Assembly (NCBI GenBank): GCA_032622095.1
Contig: CP136061.1
Span: forward strand, 53,145,762 to 53,209,761
Length of the DNA: 64,000 bases
Direction of reading: 5' to 3'
DNA from: Siphonodentalium dalli
Lineage: Eukaryota; Mollusca; Scaphopoda; Gadilida; Siphonodentaliidae
Part shown: positions 10,904 to 23,708 of the stretch, one piece after another
How the letters are laid out: the number at the start of each line of letters is the position of its first letter
Position numbering within the stretch: the stretch's first letter is position 1
Made by a program: the position numbers and the translations under genes
The notes under the pieces: model-generated
Told to the model about the DNA's origin: nothing
The model's database searches: none
Seen by the model: only the letters and a program-made list of their open reading frames with translations

Positions 10904-11281
10904 CAGTCTGCAAATAGTATGTCTGTCATTTGCAGAATGAGGTCCCCAGTGGGGTTTATTTAGTGATGCTCTCCCGCACTCTGAAATTAACATTGTTTTT
11001 AGATACTTTTTCTCTTCTGGGAATTTTCTATATCCCCTAATTTGCAGAAGATATAATGCATAATCGACGTGACTAATGGGTGAAAATCACCAACTTTAAC
11101 TGGGGAACTTCAATCTGATCCTAAGTCTCCAAATAGACTCCCACATAAGTTGAGGCCTAAGCAGAATGAGGTTCCCAGAGGGTGAATTTGGTGACTCCAG
11201 ACCGCTATGCGACTTAGCATCACTAAATTCACCCTCTGGGACCTCATTCTGCAAATGACAGACACACTATTTGCAGGCTTG
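10904..11281. mobile_element. CAAGCC-ended MITE E, copy 1
   Basis: Inverted ends of about 45 bp. The left end is cagtctgcaaatagtatgtc and then tgtcatttgcagaatgaggt. The right end on the minus strand is caagcctgcaaatagtgtgt and then the same block. An internal inverted pair, ctctgggacctcattctgc with its partner near 11161-11185, adds a second foldback. A related 369-bp copy is at 40705-41073. It has no coding capacity. Confidence 0.75.
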
Positions 11282-11344
11282 TCCGCTGTATCAACGACGA
11301 GCCGTAGACATGCACACGTCGTGTTTGTCAATGTATGTTCCCAA

Positions 11345-11582
11345 TGGGCCTGGCAAATATTCGACGAATGCCCACCGACATACTCTCGATACCAAATTGT
11401 GTTGAACAAAATGTTGATATGTAAAACTTTTTGGGCAATTTTATACTATAACTGACTGGTTAGCATTAATTTTTTTTTTTAGCAATTAATCGATCTGATA
11501 ACTGAAGAGGCATTTCAAGAAATGTTGTTGTTGTTGGAATCTGATGGTATGGGGACCACCGAATCGGATTGTGTACCTTTAT
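11345..11582 (-). mobile_element. TTAA-type element C, copy 1 (partial, inverted)
   Basis: Reverse complement of 40137-40400: 'ggcaaatattcgacga', 'ttgaacaaaatgttgata', ttagcattaattttttttt, and 'gttgttgttggaatctgat' ending aatcggattgtgtaccttta. That end matches the terminal repeat of the complete copy (AGGTACACAATCCGATT). Its other end is lost. Confidence 0.7.
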
Positions 11583-12711
11583 GGTTGGAAAAACAAATTA
11601 TCAGAACAATTCTAACCTATTTTTGGTCTGAAATTACCAACTGATTTTGTGTCCGGCATTAACACCCCCGTGTACGGGGTATCGCCAAACCCGACGGTAT
11701 ATCACTAAACCAAGCCATGGGTTTTGATAATTTAACATATCTTCCCTCAGATGAATCTATATATCTCCCAGTTAAAATGGTTATATCCACTATTCAAAAC
11801 ATAATTTCGCCAAGCGGAATGTTCCCTCAATGGGATAGCGATCATAGCTTGCTCTCACCCCGATAAATTTAATAGAAATTCCGGCTCATTAATGCGTGTA
11901 TCAACAGAAAAATATATATTTAATTAACCATAAAATTGTGGAGCCTGTAGAGCGGTTCGCAAAAATACTATCTGCGTCCAAGTGTGGGTACCCACCATAA
12001 TTTCGGGTATCAAAGCCGCAGATCGATCCTGCGATGAGATGTCGCCAATTAAACCAGAGCTGGGGTGTCAAAGATGCGAATGACATACTTCACATTTTGA
12101 CCGTTTCTGCTTGAAAATATCCCAATTATCATTCGGGCAGGCCGGCACACGGATCATATTTAGGGTGGGGGTGCATGTGCACGGGTGAAAACATGTATGT
12201 TTGTTTGTGTGTTATGTTCTAATGTCATATTAATATTATTTGCTATTCTGTGTTATTCGATATTATAGGCCCGGAACTGTACAACGAACGGAAAAATTAA
12301 ATCAGTGTAAATCGTGAGTTAGCAGGGACATGGATGGAGGGTCCCTGTTGGGGTGTTCACCTATATTTTCTTAATGCGCTCCCTTCCAGTAACTTCTGTT
12401 TGCACCCCCATGTTAGGTTTGAATTTTCACCGAGTTTACAACGGGTTATTCCAACTGTTGGATATGACAACCCATAAGTTTATATTTTTTTCATCTGGTG
12501 ACATTTCTGTTCACATATTTGGCCGAAATTATTTAAATTATCTAAATATGCGGGTTTTTGTCTGAAAACAATTTACACACTAAATACAAGTTATATTGTG
12601 CTACTTTGTTAAACTATATTGTTTTTATGAATGTATAACAGAGAGAGGCTCATTAAGTTTTGAAACTTGTGCCTAAATCCGTTTTGTATTATATTACAAA
12701 TAAAATACGTT
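11583..12711. other. mostly unassigned; family A fragment at left
   Basis: 11590-11665 (ttatcagaacaattctaacc, ggtctgaaattaccaactg) resembles family A in plus orientation, adjoining element C just as at 40.5 kb. The rest holds no recognised feature. Confidence 0.4.
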
Positions 12712-12935
12712 TAAAGGGGAACTGTACACTAAATCCGGCCATTTATGGAACCATCGTTATTATCCTCAACATAATATATGCCAAAATATTAATGAATTTG
12801 AGCCATGGATGAGTGCACAGTACAACCACGTGCTCTATGAACGACGTAAACAACATGGTAATTATAATGAAAATGAGTTACTGAGTCATACACTAATTTA
12901 TAATTGTAGTGTAAACTAGCCATGACATGTATTCG
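12712..12935 (+). repeat. dispersed repeat D, copy 1
   Basis: Shares 'acactaaatccgg', 'aattaatgaatttgagccat', gtgctctat.aacga and 'ataatgaaaatga' with 62025-62245. Non-coding, probably a MITE relic. Confidence 0.65.
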
Positions 12936-13378
12936 ATATTTTCTTAACCGCGGTACGCAGGATTCACCCCTCTCTGTTAAATGGTATTCAGGATTCATGG
13001 GAGGGTAGGGGAGACACCCTCTTAATTTTGAAATTCGCCAACAAATTCAAATTCAACCAGCTATAGTAAGCTGCGGTCCATTAAGGCAGTTTGTATTATT
13101 GTAGATTGAAATGTTGAGATTACGCCTCAGCCCTCAGGATACGCTGTCTTGGCTGTTCTAAATAGCTTAATGTTATCTGATCGAACTTTCAACGATGCAA
13201 GTCCAATTATCGTGACAATCTAAATTGTTCTTCGCTTAAAAATAGTCCAAAGCATGCCCTAGTTTCTAATACGAAGATAGGATACTACGACCCATAAAAT
13301 AAATTGACAAAATTGCATTATCGATTGTGAGGCAACCACAAGAACAAAATATCAAGAAAACAATATATATAAAAACCT
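12936..13378. other. unassigned DNA
   Basis: Nothing recognised. Confidence 0.4.
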
Positions 13379-13870
13379 GTCTACTAAAAGCCGACCGCAC
13401 CCGACCGCAACTCCAACATGGTTCCGATCGAGATGGGGCATGCTTTATCGTGCAAAATAAACATGTGTGTAACAAAGTTCCAATCCCCAAGTCGATAGCT
13501 TGAGCGGAAACGGCACTGTTAACCCCTAACTTGCGGCCGGTTCCGTTCGGTATACGCAAAATCCAAAAAGCAACCGACCGCACCCCCTCTGGCTGTCTGA
13601 CCACGGACATGGACAGCATATCATGCAGCGAATTCCCCTCTGCATCCACGCATGAGCCATCGAGCAAGTCGTTAGCTGTAGCGGAAGTGAATAAATTAAC
13701 CCATAAGTTGCTGTCGAATTCGTTATTAATGTACATAAAAACGCGAAAAATAACACCCGCCGACCGCACTTCACACAGGGGTCCAAGCGAGATGTGGCAT
13801 GCATTATTTTGCAGAATAGACCATGCAGTATGTACAGAAATTCCAATCCCCAAGTCGATAGCTCGAGCGG
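13379..13870 (+). repeat. left inverted arm of the satellite element
   Basis: Contains two internal echoes of the module aattccaatccccaagtcgatagct.gagcgga (about 13479 and 13844) and of gagatg.ggcatgc. The arm is therefore itself built of a repeated module. The open frames on both strands are not conserved in the right arm and are not called as genes. Confidence 0.75.
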
Positions 13871-14630
13871 AGTCACTATAAACACAAAGTACATGCATGG
13901 CATTGGTTATAATAATTAATACATCATATGATCATTACCACTGCTATCAACGTATGATATATTCGTCGTTTATTTATATTTCTGTATGCCATATGACACT
14001 TTTCAATAAACTATTTAAGTGAGAACTCTGTAATAGGAATATTTTCAGGGTAAATGTGCAAGGGTGGGCTGTCCGGAGGCAAACTTGTCTCACAGACGAA
14101 AATTGTATTAACCCTGCATGGGGTTGTGTGCGTCGTCCTGGAGTATTCACTCGTGCATGCATGTGTACCGAAATTATATTGTGCAAATGCCTCGCCCGAG
14201 TTCTGCATGTCGTCATAATTTTAACCCATCTTATGCTGACAACGACGCGACAGTTTATATAAGTAGGTCTTACATACAACGACGCGACAGTTTATATAAG
14301 TAGGACTTACATACAACGACGCGACAGTTTATATAAGTAGGACTTACATACAACGACGCGACAGTTTATATAAGTAGGCTTACACACTGACAGTTTATAT
14401 AAGTAGGACTTACATACTACGACGCGACAGTTTATATAAGTAGGCTTACATACTGGCAGTTTATATAAGTAGGACTTACATACTACGACGCGACAGTTTA
14501 TATAAGTAGGCTTACATACTACGACGCGACAGTTTATATAAGTAGGACTTACATACTGACAGTTTATATAAGTAGGACTTACATACTACGACGCGACAGT
14601 TTATATAAGTAGGCTTACATACTACGACGC

Positions 14631-15060
14631 GACACTTTATATAAGTAGGCTTACATACTACGACGCGACAGTTTATATAAGTAGGCTTACATACTACGAC
14701 GCGACAGTTTATATAAGTAGGCTTACATACTACGACGCGACAGTTTATATAAGTAGGATTACATACTACGACGCGACAGTTTATATAAGTAGGACTTACA
14801 TACTGACAGTTTATATAAGTAGGCTTACATACTACGACGCGACAGTTTATATAAGTAGGCTTACATACTACGACGCGACACTTTATATAAGTAGGCTTAC
14901 ATACTACGACGCGACAGTTTATATAAGTAGGCTTACATACTACGACGCGACAGTTTATATAAGTAGGCTTACATACTACGACGCGACAGTTTATATAAGT
15001 AGGATTACATACTACGACGCGACAGTTTATATAAGTAGGACTTACATACTGACAGTTTAT
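14631..15060. repeat. 246-bp higher-order repeat in the satellite
   Basis: Variant gacacttt at 14631 and 14877 and variant aggatt at 14755 and 15001 are both exactly 246 bp apart (six 36-mers plus one 30-mer). Confidence 0.85.
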
Positions 15061-15659
15061 ATAAGTAGGCTTACATACTACGAAGCGACAGTTTATATAA
15101 GTAGGCTTACATACTACGACGCGACAGTTTATATAAGTAGGCTTACATACTACGACGCGACAGTTTATATAAGTAGGCTTACATACTACGACGCGACAGT
15201 TTATATAAGTAGGCTTACATACTACGACGCGACAGTTTATATAAGTAGGACTTACATACTGACAGTTTATATAAGTAGGACTTACATACTGACAGTTTAT
15301 ATAAGTAGGCTTACATACTACGACGCGACAGTTTATATAAGTAGGACTTACATACTGACAGTTTATATAAGTAGGACTTACATACCACGACGCGACAGTT
15401 TATATAAGTAGGCTTACATACTACGACGCGACAGTTTATATAAGTAGGACTTACATACTGACAGTTTATATAAGTAGGACTTACATACTGACAGTTTATA
15501 TAAGTAGGCTTACATACTACGACGAGACAGTTTATATAAGTAGGCTTACATACTACGACGCGACAGTTTATATAAGTAGGCTTACATACTACGACGCAAC
15601 AGTTTATATAAGTAGGACTTACATACTACGACGCGACAGTTTATATAAGTAGGCTTACA

Positions 15660-16850
15660 TACCACGACGCGACAGTTTATATAAGTAGGCTTACATACTA
15701 CGACGCGACAGTTTATATAAGTAGGCTTACATACTACGACGCGACAGTTTATATAAGTAGGACTTACATACTGACAGTTTATATAAGTAGGACTTACATA
15801 CTGACAGTTTATATAAGTAGGCTTACATACTACGACGAGACAGTTTATATAAGTAGGCTTACATACTACGACGCGACAGTTTATATAAGTAGGACTTACA
15901 TACTGACAGTTTATATAAGTAGGACTTACATACCACGACGCGACAGTTTATATAAGTAGGCTTACATACTACGACGCGACAGTTTATATAAGTAGGACTT
16001 ACATACTGACAGTTTATATAAGTAGGACTTACATACTGACAGTTTATATAAGTAGGCTTACATACTACGACGAGACAGTTTATATAAGTAGGACTTACAT
16101 ACTGACAGTTTATATAAGTAGGACTTACATACCACGACGCGACAGTTTATATAAGTAGGCTTACATACTACGACGCGACAGTTTATATAAGTAGGCTTAC
16201 ATACTACGACGCGACAGTTTATATAAGTAGGCTTACATACTACGACGCGACAGTTTATATAAGTAGGACTTACATACTACGACGCGACAGTTTATATAAG
16301 TAGGCTTACATACCACGACGCGACAGTTTATATAAGTAGGCTTACATACTACGACGCGACAGTTTATATAAGTAGGCTTACATACTACGACGCGACAGTT
16401 TATATAAGTAGGACTTACATACTGACAGTTTATATAAGTAGGACTTACATACTGACAGTTTATATAAGTAGGCTTACATACTACGACGAGACAGTTTATA
16501 TAAGTAGGCTTACATACTACGACGCGACAGTTTATATAAGTAGGACTTACATACTGACAGTTTATATAAGTAGGACTTACATACCACGACGCGACAGTTT
16601 ATATAAGTAGGCTTACATACTACGACGCGACAGTTTATATAAGTAGGACTTACATACTGACAGTTTATATAAGTAGGACTTACATACTGACAGTTTATAT
16701 AAGTAGGCTTACATACTACGACGAGACAGTTTATATAAGTAGGACTTACATACTGACAGTTTATATAAGTAGGACTTACATACCACGACGCGACAGTTTA
16801 TATAAGTAGGACTTACATACCACGACGCGACAGTTTATATAAGTAGGCTT
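15660..16850. repeat. 651-bp higher-order duplication in the satellite
   Basis: The ccacgacg variants at 15662, 15933 and 16132 recur at 16313, 16584 and 16783. Each pair is offset by exactly 651 bp, with the same order of long and short monomers between. Confidence 0.85.
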
Positions 16851-17599
16851 ACATACTACGACGCGACAGTTTATATAAGTAGGCTTACATACTACGACGC
16901 GACAGATTATATAAGTAGGCTTACATACTACGACGCGACAGTTTATATAAGTAGGCTTACATACTACGACGCGACAGTTTATATAAGTAGGACTTACATA
17001 CTGACAGTTTATATAAGTAGGACTTACATACTGACAGTTTATATAAGTAGGCTTACATACTACGACGAGACAGTTTATATAAGTAGGACTTACATACTGA
17101 CAGTTTATATAAGTAGGACTTACATACTGACAGTTTATATAAGTAGGCTTACATACTACGACGCGACAGTTTATATAAGTAGGCTTACATACTACGACGC
17201 GACAGTTTATATAAGTAGGACTTACATACTGACAGTTTATATAAGTAGGCTTACATACCACGACGCGACAGTTTATATAAGTAGGACTTACATACTACGA
17301 CGCGACAGTTTATATAAGTAGGCTTACATACTACGACGCGACAGTTTATATAAGTAGGCTTACATACTACGAAGCGACAGTTTATATAAGTAGGACTTAC
17401 ATACTGACAGTTTATATAAGTAGGCTTACATACCACGACGCGACAGTTTATATAAGTAGGACTTACATACTACGACGCGACAGTTTATATAAGTAGGCTT
17501 ACATACTACGACGCGACAGTTTATATAAGTAGGCTTACATACTACGACGCGACAGTTTATATAAGTAGGCTTACATACTACGACGCGACAGTTTATATA

Positions 17600-19690
17600 A
17601 GTAGGACTTACATACTGACAGTTTATATAAGTAGGACTTACATACCACGACGCGACAGTTTATATAAGTAGGCTTACATACTACGACGCGACAGTTTATA
17701 TAAGTAGGCTTACATACTACGACGCGACAGTTTATATAAGTAGGCTTACATACTACGACGCGACAGTTTATATAAGTAGGCTTACATACTACGACGCGAC
17801 AGTTTATATAAGTAGGACTTACATACTGACAGTTTATATAAGTAGGACTTACATACCACGACGCGACAGTTTATATAAGTAGGCTTACATACTACGACGC
17901 GACAGTTTATATAAGTAGGCTTACATACTACGACGCGACAGTTTATATAAGTAGGCTTACATACTACGACGCGACAGTTTATATAAGTAGGCTTACATAC
18001 TACGACGCGACAGTTTATATAAGTAGGACTTACATACTGACAGTTTATATAAGTAGGACTTACATACCACGACGCGACAGTTTATATAAGTAGGCTTACA
18101 TACTACGACGCGACAGTTTATATAAGTAGGACTTACATACCACGACGCGACAGTTTATATAAGTAGGCTTACATACTACGACGAGACAGTTTATATAAGT
18201 AGGACTTTCATACTGACAGTTTATATAAGTAGGACTTACATACTGACAGTTTATATAAGTAGGCTTACATACTACGACGCGACAGTTTATATAAGTAGGA
18301 CTTACATACTACGAAGCGACAGTTTATATAAGTAGGACTTACATACTGACAGTTTATATAAGTAGGCTTACATACTACGACGCGACAGTTTATATAAGTA
18401 GGCTTACATACTACGACGCGACAGTTTATATAAGTAGGCTTACATACTACGACGCGACAGTTTATATAAGTAGGACTTACATACTGACAGTTTATATAAG
18501 TAGGCTTACATACTACGACGCGACAGTTTATATAAGTAGGCTTACATACTACGACGCGACAGTTTATATAAGTAGGCTTACATACTACGACGCGACAGTT
18601 TATATAAGTAGGCTTACATACTACGACGCGACAGTTTATATAAGTAGGACTTACATACTGACAGTTTATATAAGTAGGACTTACATACCACGACGCGACA
18701 GTTTATATAAGTAGGCTTACATACTACGACGCGACAGTTTATATAAGTAGGCTTACATACTACGACGCGACAGTTTATATAAGTAGGCTTACATACTACG
18801 ACGCGACAGTTTATATAAGTAGGCTTACATACTACGACGCGACAGTTTATATAAGTAGGACTTACATACTGACAGTTTATATAAGTAGGACTTACATACC
18901 ACGACGCGACAGTTTATATAAGTAGGCTTACATACTACGACGCGACAGTTTATATAAGTAGGCTTACATACTACGACGCGACAGTTTATATAAGTAGGCT
19001 TACATACTACGACGCGACAGTTTATATAAGTAGGCTTACATACTACGACGCGACAGTTTATATAAGTAGGACTTACATACTGACAGTTTATATAAGTAGG
19101 ACTTACATACCACGACGCGACAGTTTATATAAGTAGGCTTACATACTACGACGCGACAGTTTATATAAGTAGGACTTACATACCACGACGCGACAGTTTA
19201 TATAAGTAGGCTTACATACTACGACGAGACAGTTTATATAAGTAGGACTTTCATACTGACAGTTTATATAAGTAGGACTTACATACTGACAGTTTATATA
19301 AGTAGGCTTACATACTACGACGCGACAGTTTATATAAGTAGGACTTACATACTACGAAGCGACAGTTTATATAAGTAGGACTTACATACTGACAGTTTAT
19401 ATAAGTAGGCTTACATACTACGACGCGACAGTTTATATAAGTAGGCTTACATACTACGACGCGACAGTTTATATAAGTAGGCTTACATACTACGACGCGA
19501 CAGTTTATATAAGTAGGACTTACATACTGACAGTTTATATAAGTAGGCTTACATACTACGACGCGACAGTTTATATAAGTAGGCTTACATACTACGACGC
19601 GACAGTTTATATAAGTAGGCTTACATACTACGACGCGACAGTTTATATAAGTAGGCTTACATACTACGACGCGACAGTTTATATAAGTAG
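17600..19690. repeat. 1,043-bp duplication of 211-bp higher-order repeats
   Basis: ccacgacg variants at 17645, 17856, 18067 and 18140 recur at 18688, 18899, 19110 and 19183. The unique misprint actttcat also recurs 1,043 bp later. Inside, 211-bp units (four 36-mers, one 37-mer, one 30-mer) repeat. Confidence 0.87.
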
Positions 19691-20869
19691 GCTTACATAC
19701 TACGACGCGACAGTTTATATAAGTAGGCTTACATACTACGACGCGACAGTTTATATAAGTAGGACTTACATACTGACAGTTTATATAAGTAGGACTTACA
19801 TACTACGACGCGACAGTTTATATAAGTAGGCTTACATACTACGACGCGACAGTTTATATAAGTAGGCTTACATACTACGACGCGACAGTTTATATAAGTA
19901 GGACTTACATACTACGAAGCGACAGTTTATATAAGTAGGCTTACATACTACGACGCGACAGTTTATATAAGTAGGACTTACATACTACGACGCGACAGTT
20001 TATATAAGTAGGCTTACATACTACGACGCGACAGTTTATATAAGTAGGACTTACATACTGACAGTTTATATAAGTAGGCTTACATACTACGACGCGACAG
20101 TTTATATAAGTAGGACTTACATACTGACAGTTTATATAAGTAGGCTTACATACTACGACGCGACAGTTTATATAAGTAGGCTTACATACTACGACGCGAC
20201 AGTTTATATAAGTAGGCTTACATACTACGACGCGACAGTTTATATAAGTAGGCTTACATACTACGACGCGACAGTTTATATAAGTAGGCTTACATTCTAC
20301 GACGCGACAGTTTATATAAGTAGGCTTACATACTACGACGCGACAGTTTATATAAGTAGGCTTACATACTACGACGCGACAGTTTATATAAGTAGGCTTA
20401 CATACTACGACGCGACAGTTTATATAAGTAGGACTTACATACTGACAGTTTATATAAGTAGGACTTACATACTGACAGTTTATATAAGTAGGACTTACAT
20501 ACAACGACGCGACAGTTTATATAAGTAGGCTTACATACTGACAGTTTATATAAGTAGGACTTACATACTACGACGCGACAGTTTATATAAGTAGGCTTAC
20601 ATACTGACAGTTTATATAAGTAGGACTTACATACTACGACGCGACAGTTTATATAAGTAGGCTTACATACTACGACGCGACAGTTTATATAAGTAGGACT
20701 TACATACTGACAGTTTATATAAGTAGGACTTACATACTGGCGAAGAATGTATTCTCGTTCTGCTAGATCAACACCGACATTCGACAACTTACATGGGGTG
20801 TGGGATAAAATATCAATGAAAACAGAGGGATGAGGGATGAGGCATGTAGGTTCCAAGGACTATAATTAA

Positions 20870-21424
20870 ATTTATTCACTTCCGCTACAGCAATAGCGAC
20901 TTACCCGATCGCCAATGGATGCAGAGGGTATTTGCTGCATGCTATGATGTCCCTTTCCGTTGTAAGGCAGCGAGGGGAGGTACGGCCGGTGGTACATAAG
21001 GTCTATTCTGCACGATAATGCATGTCCCATCTCGTTCGGACCCCTCGTGAGGTGCGGTCGGTGGGTGTTATTTTCGGCGTTTTTACGTACAATCATAGCG
21101 AATTCGACAGCAGCGTATGGCTTAATTTATTTACTTCCGCTACAGCTAGCGACTTACCCGATCGCCCATTGATGCAGATCCATGATATGATGTCCATTTC
21201 CGTGGTTAGGCAGCAAAGGGTGGTGCGGTCGGTGCCTTTTTGGATATTTTCGTACCTGACGGAACCGGTCGCAAGTTATGGGTTAAAAGTGCCGTTTCCA
21301 CTCAAGCTATCGGCTGGGATTGGAGCTTTGGAACGTACAGGTCTATTGTGGACGACAGTGCATGCCCCATCTCGCTCGGACCCCTAGGGCAGGTGCCGTC
21401 GGGTGTGGTCGACTTCTAGTAGGA
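20870..21424 (-). repeat. right inverted arm of the satellite element
   Basis: Inverse of the left arm. The module cacttccgctacag..agcgacttacccgatcgcc occurs at about 20878 and again at about 21133, so the arm contains a direct ~250-bp duplication with divergence. Confidence 0.7.
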
Positions 21425-21435
21425 CCCACAACAAA

Positions 21436-23190
21436 GTCAACTGGTACCTGATTCACAAATCTTACAATTTCGGAGAATACACATTGTTCAGTTATCCACA
21501 AACTTGGTCGAACTCATAACCTGGGTCACTTTGAGTTTGTCATATTATTTTATGGACAGTTTCGCATGTTTTGCACAGAGTTACAGTCGATCTAGTTATC
21601 GTAACGCGATTTCTATATATCGAGTCAACTCGTACCCAGATTCTGAGATAGTTGGTTCAATCATTGTACGTTTAATTGACCCAACGATTTTACTTCCAAA
21701 TGATCAGACTTAGTCAACTCGTACCCGAGTCACTATTGCATATGTCGAGTGCAACTATTATCATGGTAAATATATCTTGAACGCTTTGATGGACTCGTAT
21801 ACCCCCGTATGTATTGGTGCACAGTGTTTACACCACGAGTCAACTCGTATACTATAGACTGTCGCCGTTCGTGGGTGACGTAAACTCTTTTGAACAACAA
21901 AGTCAACTCGTACCCTGAGTCACCAATTTTACAATTTCGTATAATACATCTTGTACAATTATCCAAAAACTAAGTCAACTCATACCCCGAGTCACTTTGA
22001 GTTTACATATTATTTTATGAACAGTTTCGCGTGTTTTGATCTCAGTTACCGTCGATCTAGTTATGGTAACGCGATTTCTATATATCGAGTACCAAGATGA
22101 TCAGATAAGCTGGTTCAATCATTGCAAGTGTTCATAAACTAAGTCCACCCTGGGGTGGGCACCCGATACAGGCCGTTATTAAACTATAGTCTGCATGGGG
22201 CAAACTGTTTATGGACGGATGGCAACGTACGCTTAAATGATGACCCATCGATTTTACTTACAAATGATCAGACTTAGTCAACTCGTACCCAGAGTCACAA
22301 TTGCATATGTCGAGTGCAACTATTATCATGGTAAACATATCTTGAACGCTTTGATCCGACTTGTACCGTACATAGGTGCATAGTCTTTCACACCATGAGT
22401 CAACTCGTACACCATGCATATATGCTATCGCCGTTTGTGGTCTAGTTTTAATAAGACTGACTCGTACCATGAGTCACTTTGAGTTTATCATATTCTTTTA
22501 TGGACACTAACCAGGGTTCGCGCTGCCGCTTGCCAATTTTGGCAAGTGAGTTTTTAATTATGGGATGTGAACTATCTAGTAATAAAACATCATCGAACGT
22601 GGGTTATTCGTTAGGTGTGCAAGTACGTTGTAACATGATCTCAATGTGGATACTATTGAAGTATATGCCGTATGAGTCTGTGTCAATAATAAATGGGAAT
22701 AAAATAAAGTAACACCATTTAAGACTCAAATGAGTCTTATATTGTGTTACTTTATTTTATTCCCATTTATTAATGTAGATAAGAGGTAATTATTAATTTG
22801 TTTTGACTGTTAATCCTCCCTTTGTCCGTTTGGATTATGATGTCAGCGTTATTTTTACCAGCGAGTATAAGACAATAGGTTAATTAGCCGAGATTGTGAA
22901 TGACGACGGATTAATTTATGGCTCGTTGCTTTTCTAGCAGCTCATTTTACCTGTGTTTGTGTCATTTGACTGACTTTGATATACTGAGTCATCTCGTACC
23001 CCGCGCTCTTGATGTGTTTGGAAGGTCTCATACCAATCTAAGGTGGAAATATGGGTCTGTATCCTAAATAAAATAAGAGGGTACTAAATGACTCAGGGGG
23101 GTACGAGTTGACTCAGCTGGAGGGTACGAGTTGACTCAGAATTGGGGTTGACTTTTTTTCGGAGGGTACAAGCTGGTCAGGGTACGAAAT
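21436..23190. repeat. cluster of GAGTCAACTCGTACCC motifs in a duplicated segment
   Basis: The 15-16-bp motif, exact or nearly so, starts at about 21622, 21712, 21836, 21901, 21972, 22276, 22397 and 22985. It is inverted (gggtacgagttgactcag) at about 23098 and 23122. A ~465-565-bp direct duplication underlies part of this: gtcactttgagttt... at 21527 and 21992, and atgatcagacttagtcaac at 21699 and 22264. The strand switch suggests a TIR element with many subterminal repeats, but no ends or protein were identified. Confidence 0.65.
22688..22771. repeat. perfect 27-bp-arm palindrome (84 bp)
   Basis: The arm at 22688-22714 (begins aataaatgggaataaaataa) is exactly complemented at 22745-22771. The 30-nt loop contains a second stem, aagactca/tgagtctt. 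It would extrude as a strong cruciform or RNA hairpin. Confidence 0.95.
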
Positions 23191-23708
23191 GACTTGTTCC
23201 CGACCCATACAAACAACACATCTACCAAATTGTATGAAGAATTTGACTGTTGAAATATAAACCCGCGATGGACCATATTCTAAAGTTAACCATTTCTATA
23301 CTAAATACTCACTGATGAGTAGTTATCCCATATGCAATGTTCAGATATTATTATCTAAACATTTCCCACCAATGATAGGATTGTACTTTATGTTGTCTGT
23401 CGTCTGATAATATTTCCAGAACATCCACTAGATGAATAATAGACCCATCCAATATATACTTTTATGACTGAGTGGGAGAATCCATTTATTATAGAAAGGG
23501 TTAAACATAATGTATTCTCTTCCCTCTGCTCTTACGTGTGATACAATTTGATAACTTTAAGCCAGAGAGTCAATCAACAGAAACTTCTGTCACTAGAAAA
23601 TAATTGTCCACGATCTGGGGCAGAACACATATCTTTAAAAAAACAATAAAGTGAAATGTGTGTTATTAGAAGTATACACTGATGTTACTCATGCATGTGT
23701 TGTGGAAC
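23191..23708. other. unassigned DNA
   Basis: Nothing recognised. Confidence 0.4.

Larger units (their letters stand above)
14239..20738. repeat. 6.5-kb satellite array, 36-bp monomer, about 185 units
   Basis: The monomer is cgacgcgacagtttatataa plus gtaggcttacatacta (36 bp). It varies by one extra A (ggactt, 37 bp) and by loss of acgacgc (29/30 bp). Every unit has a TTATATAA palindrome. Because 36 is twelve codons, long minus-strand frames (…CKPTYINCRVV…) arise automatically and are not genes. Homogeneity is very high, with only scattered diagnostic substitutions (gacactt, gacgaga, actttcat, gaagcga). Those substitutions reveal higher-order repeats of 211, 246, 651 and 1,043 bp. Confidence 0.97.
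13379..21424. mobile_element. candidate 8-kb TIR element enclosing a satellite array
   Basis: The sequence at 13381-13850 is inverted at about 21000-21424. The outer ends match as ctactaaaagccgaccgcac and (minus strand) ctactagaagtcgaccacac. Inner matches include cggaagtgaataaattaa, tgctgtcgaattcg, and 'gcatgc.ttat.ttgcagaatagacc'. Between the arms are 340-390 bp of unique DNA on the left, 130 bp on the right, and 6.5 kb of 36-bp satellite. The right arm also holds a second, ~250-bp-offset copy of its inner part (20870-21000 versus 21120-21170). I see no transposase and no clear target duplication. The alternative is two MITE copies that happen to flank a satellite. Confidence 0.55.

Noticed and set aside
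13266-13898. 210-codon minus-strand frame in the left satellite arm
   Set aside because: The overlapping plus-strand frame is equally open, and the inverted copy at 21.0-21.4 kb does not preserve the protein. It is composed of repeated DNA modules.
14239-20738. CRISPR array
   Set aside because: Regular 36-bp spacing invites it, but there are no unique spacers: the whole 36 bp is the repeat. The context is eukaryotic with no cas genes.
16776-20856. Long minus-strand frames with CKPTYINCRVV repeats (up to 187 codons)
   Set aside because: They arise automatically from a 36-bp (12-codon) monomer and break wherever 29-, 30- or 37-bp monomers occur. No start context or non-repeat domain.
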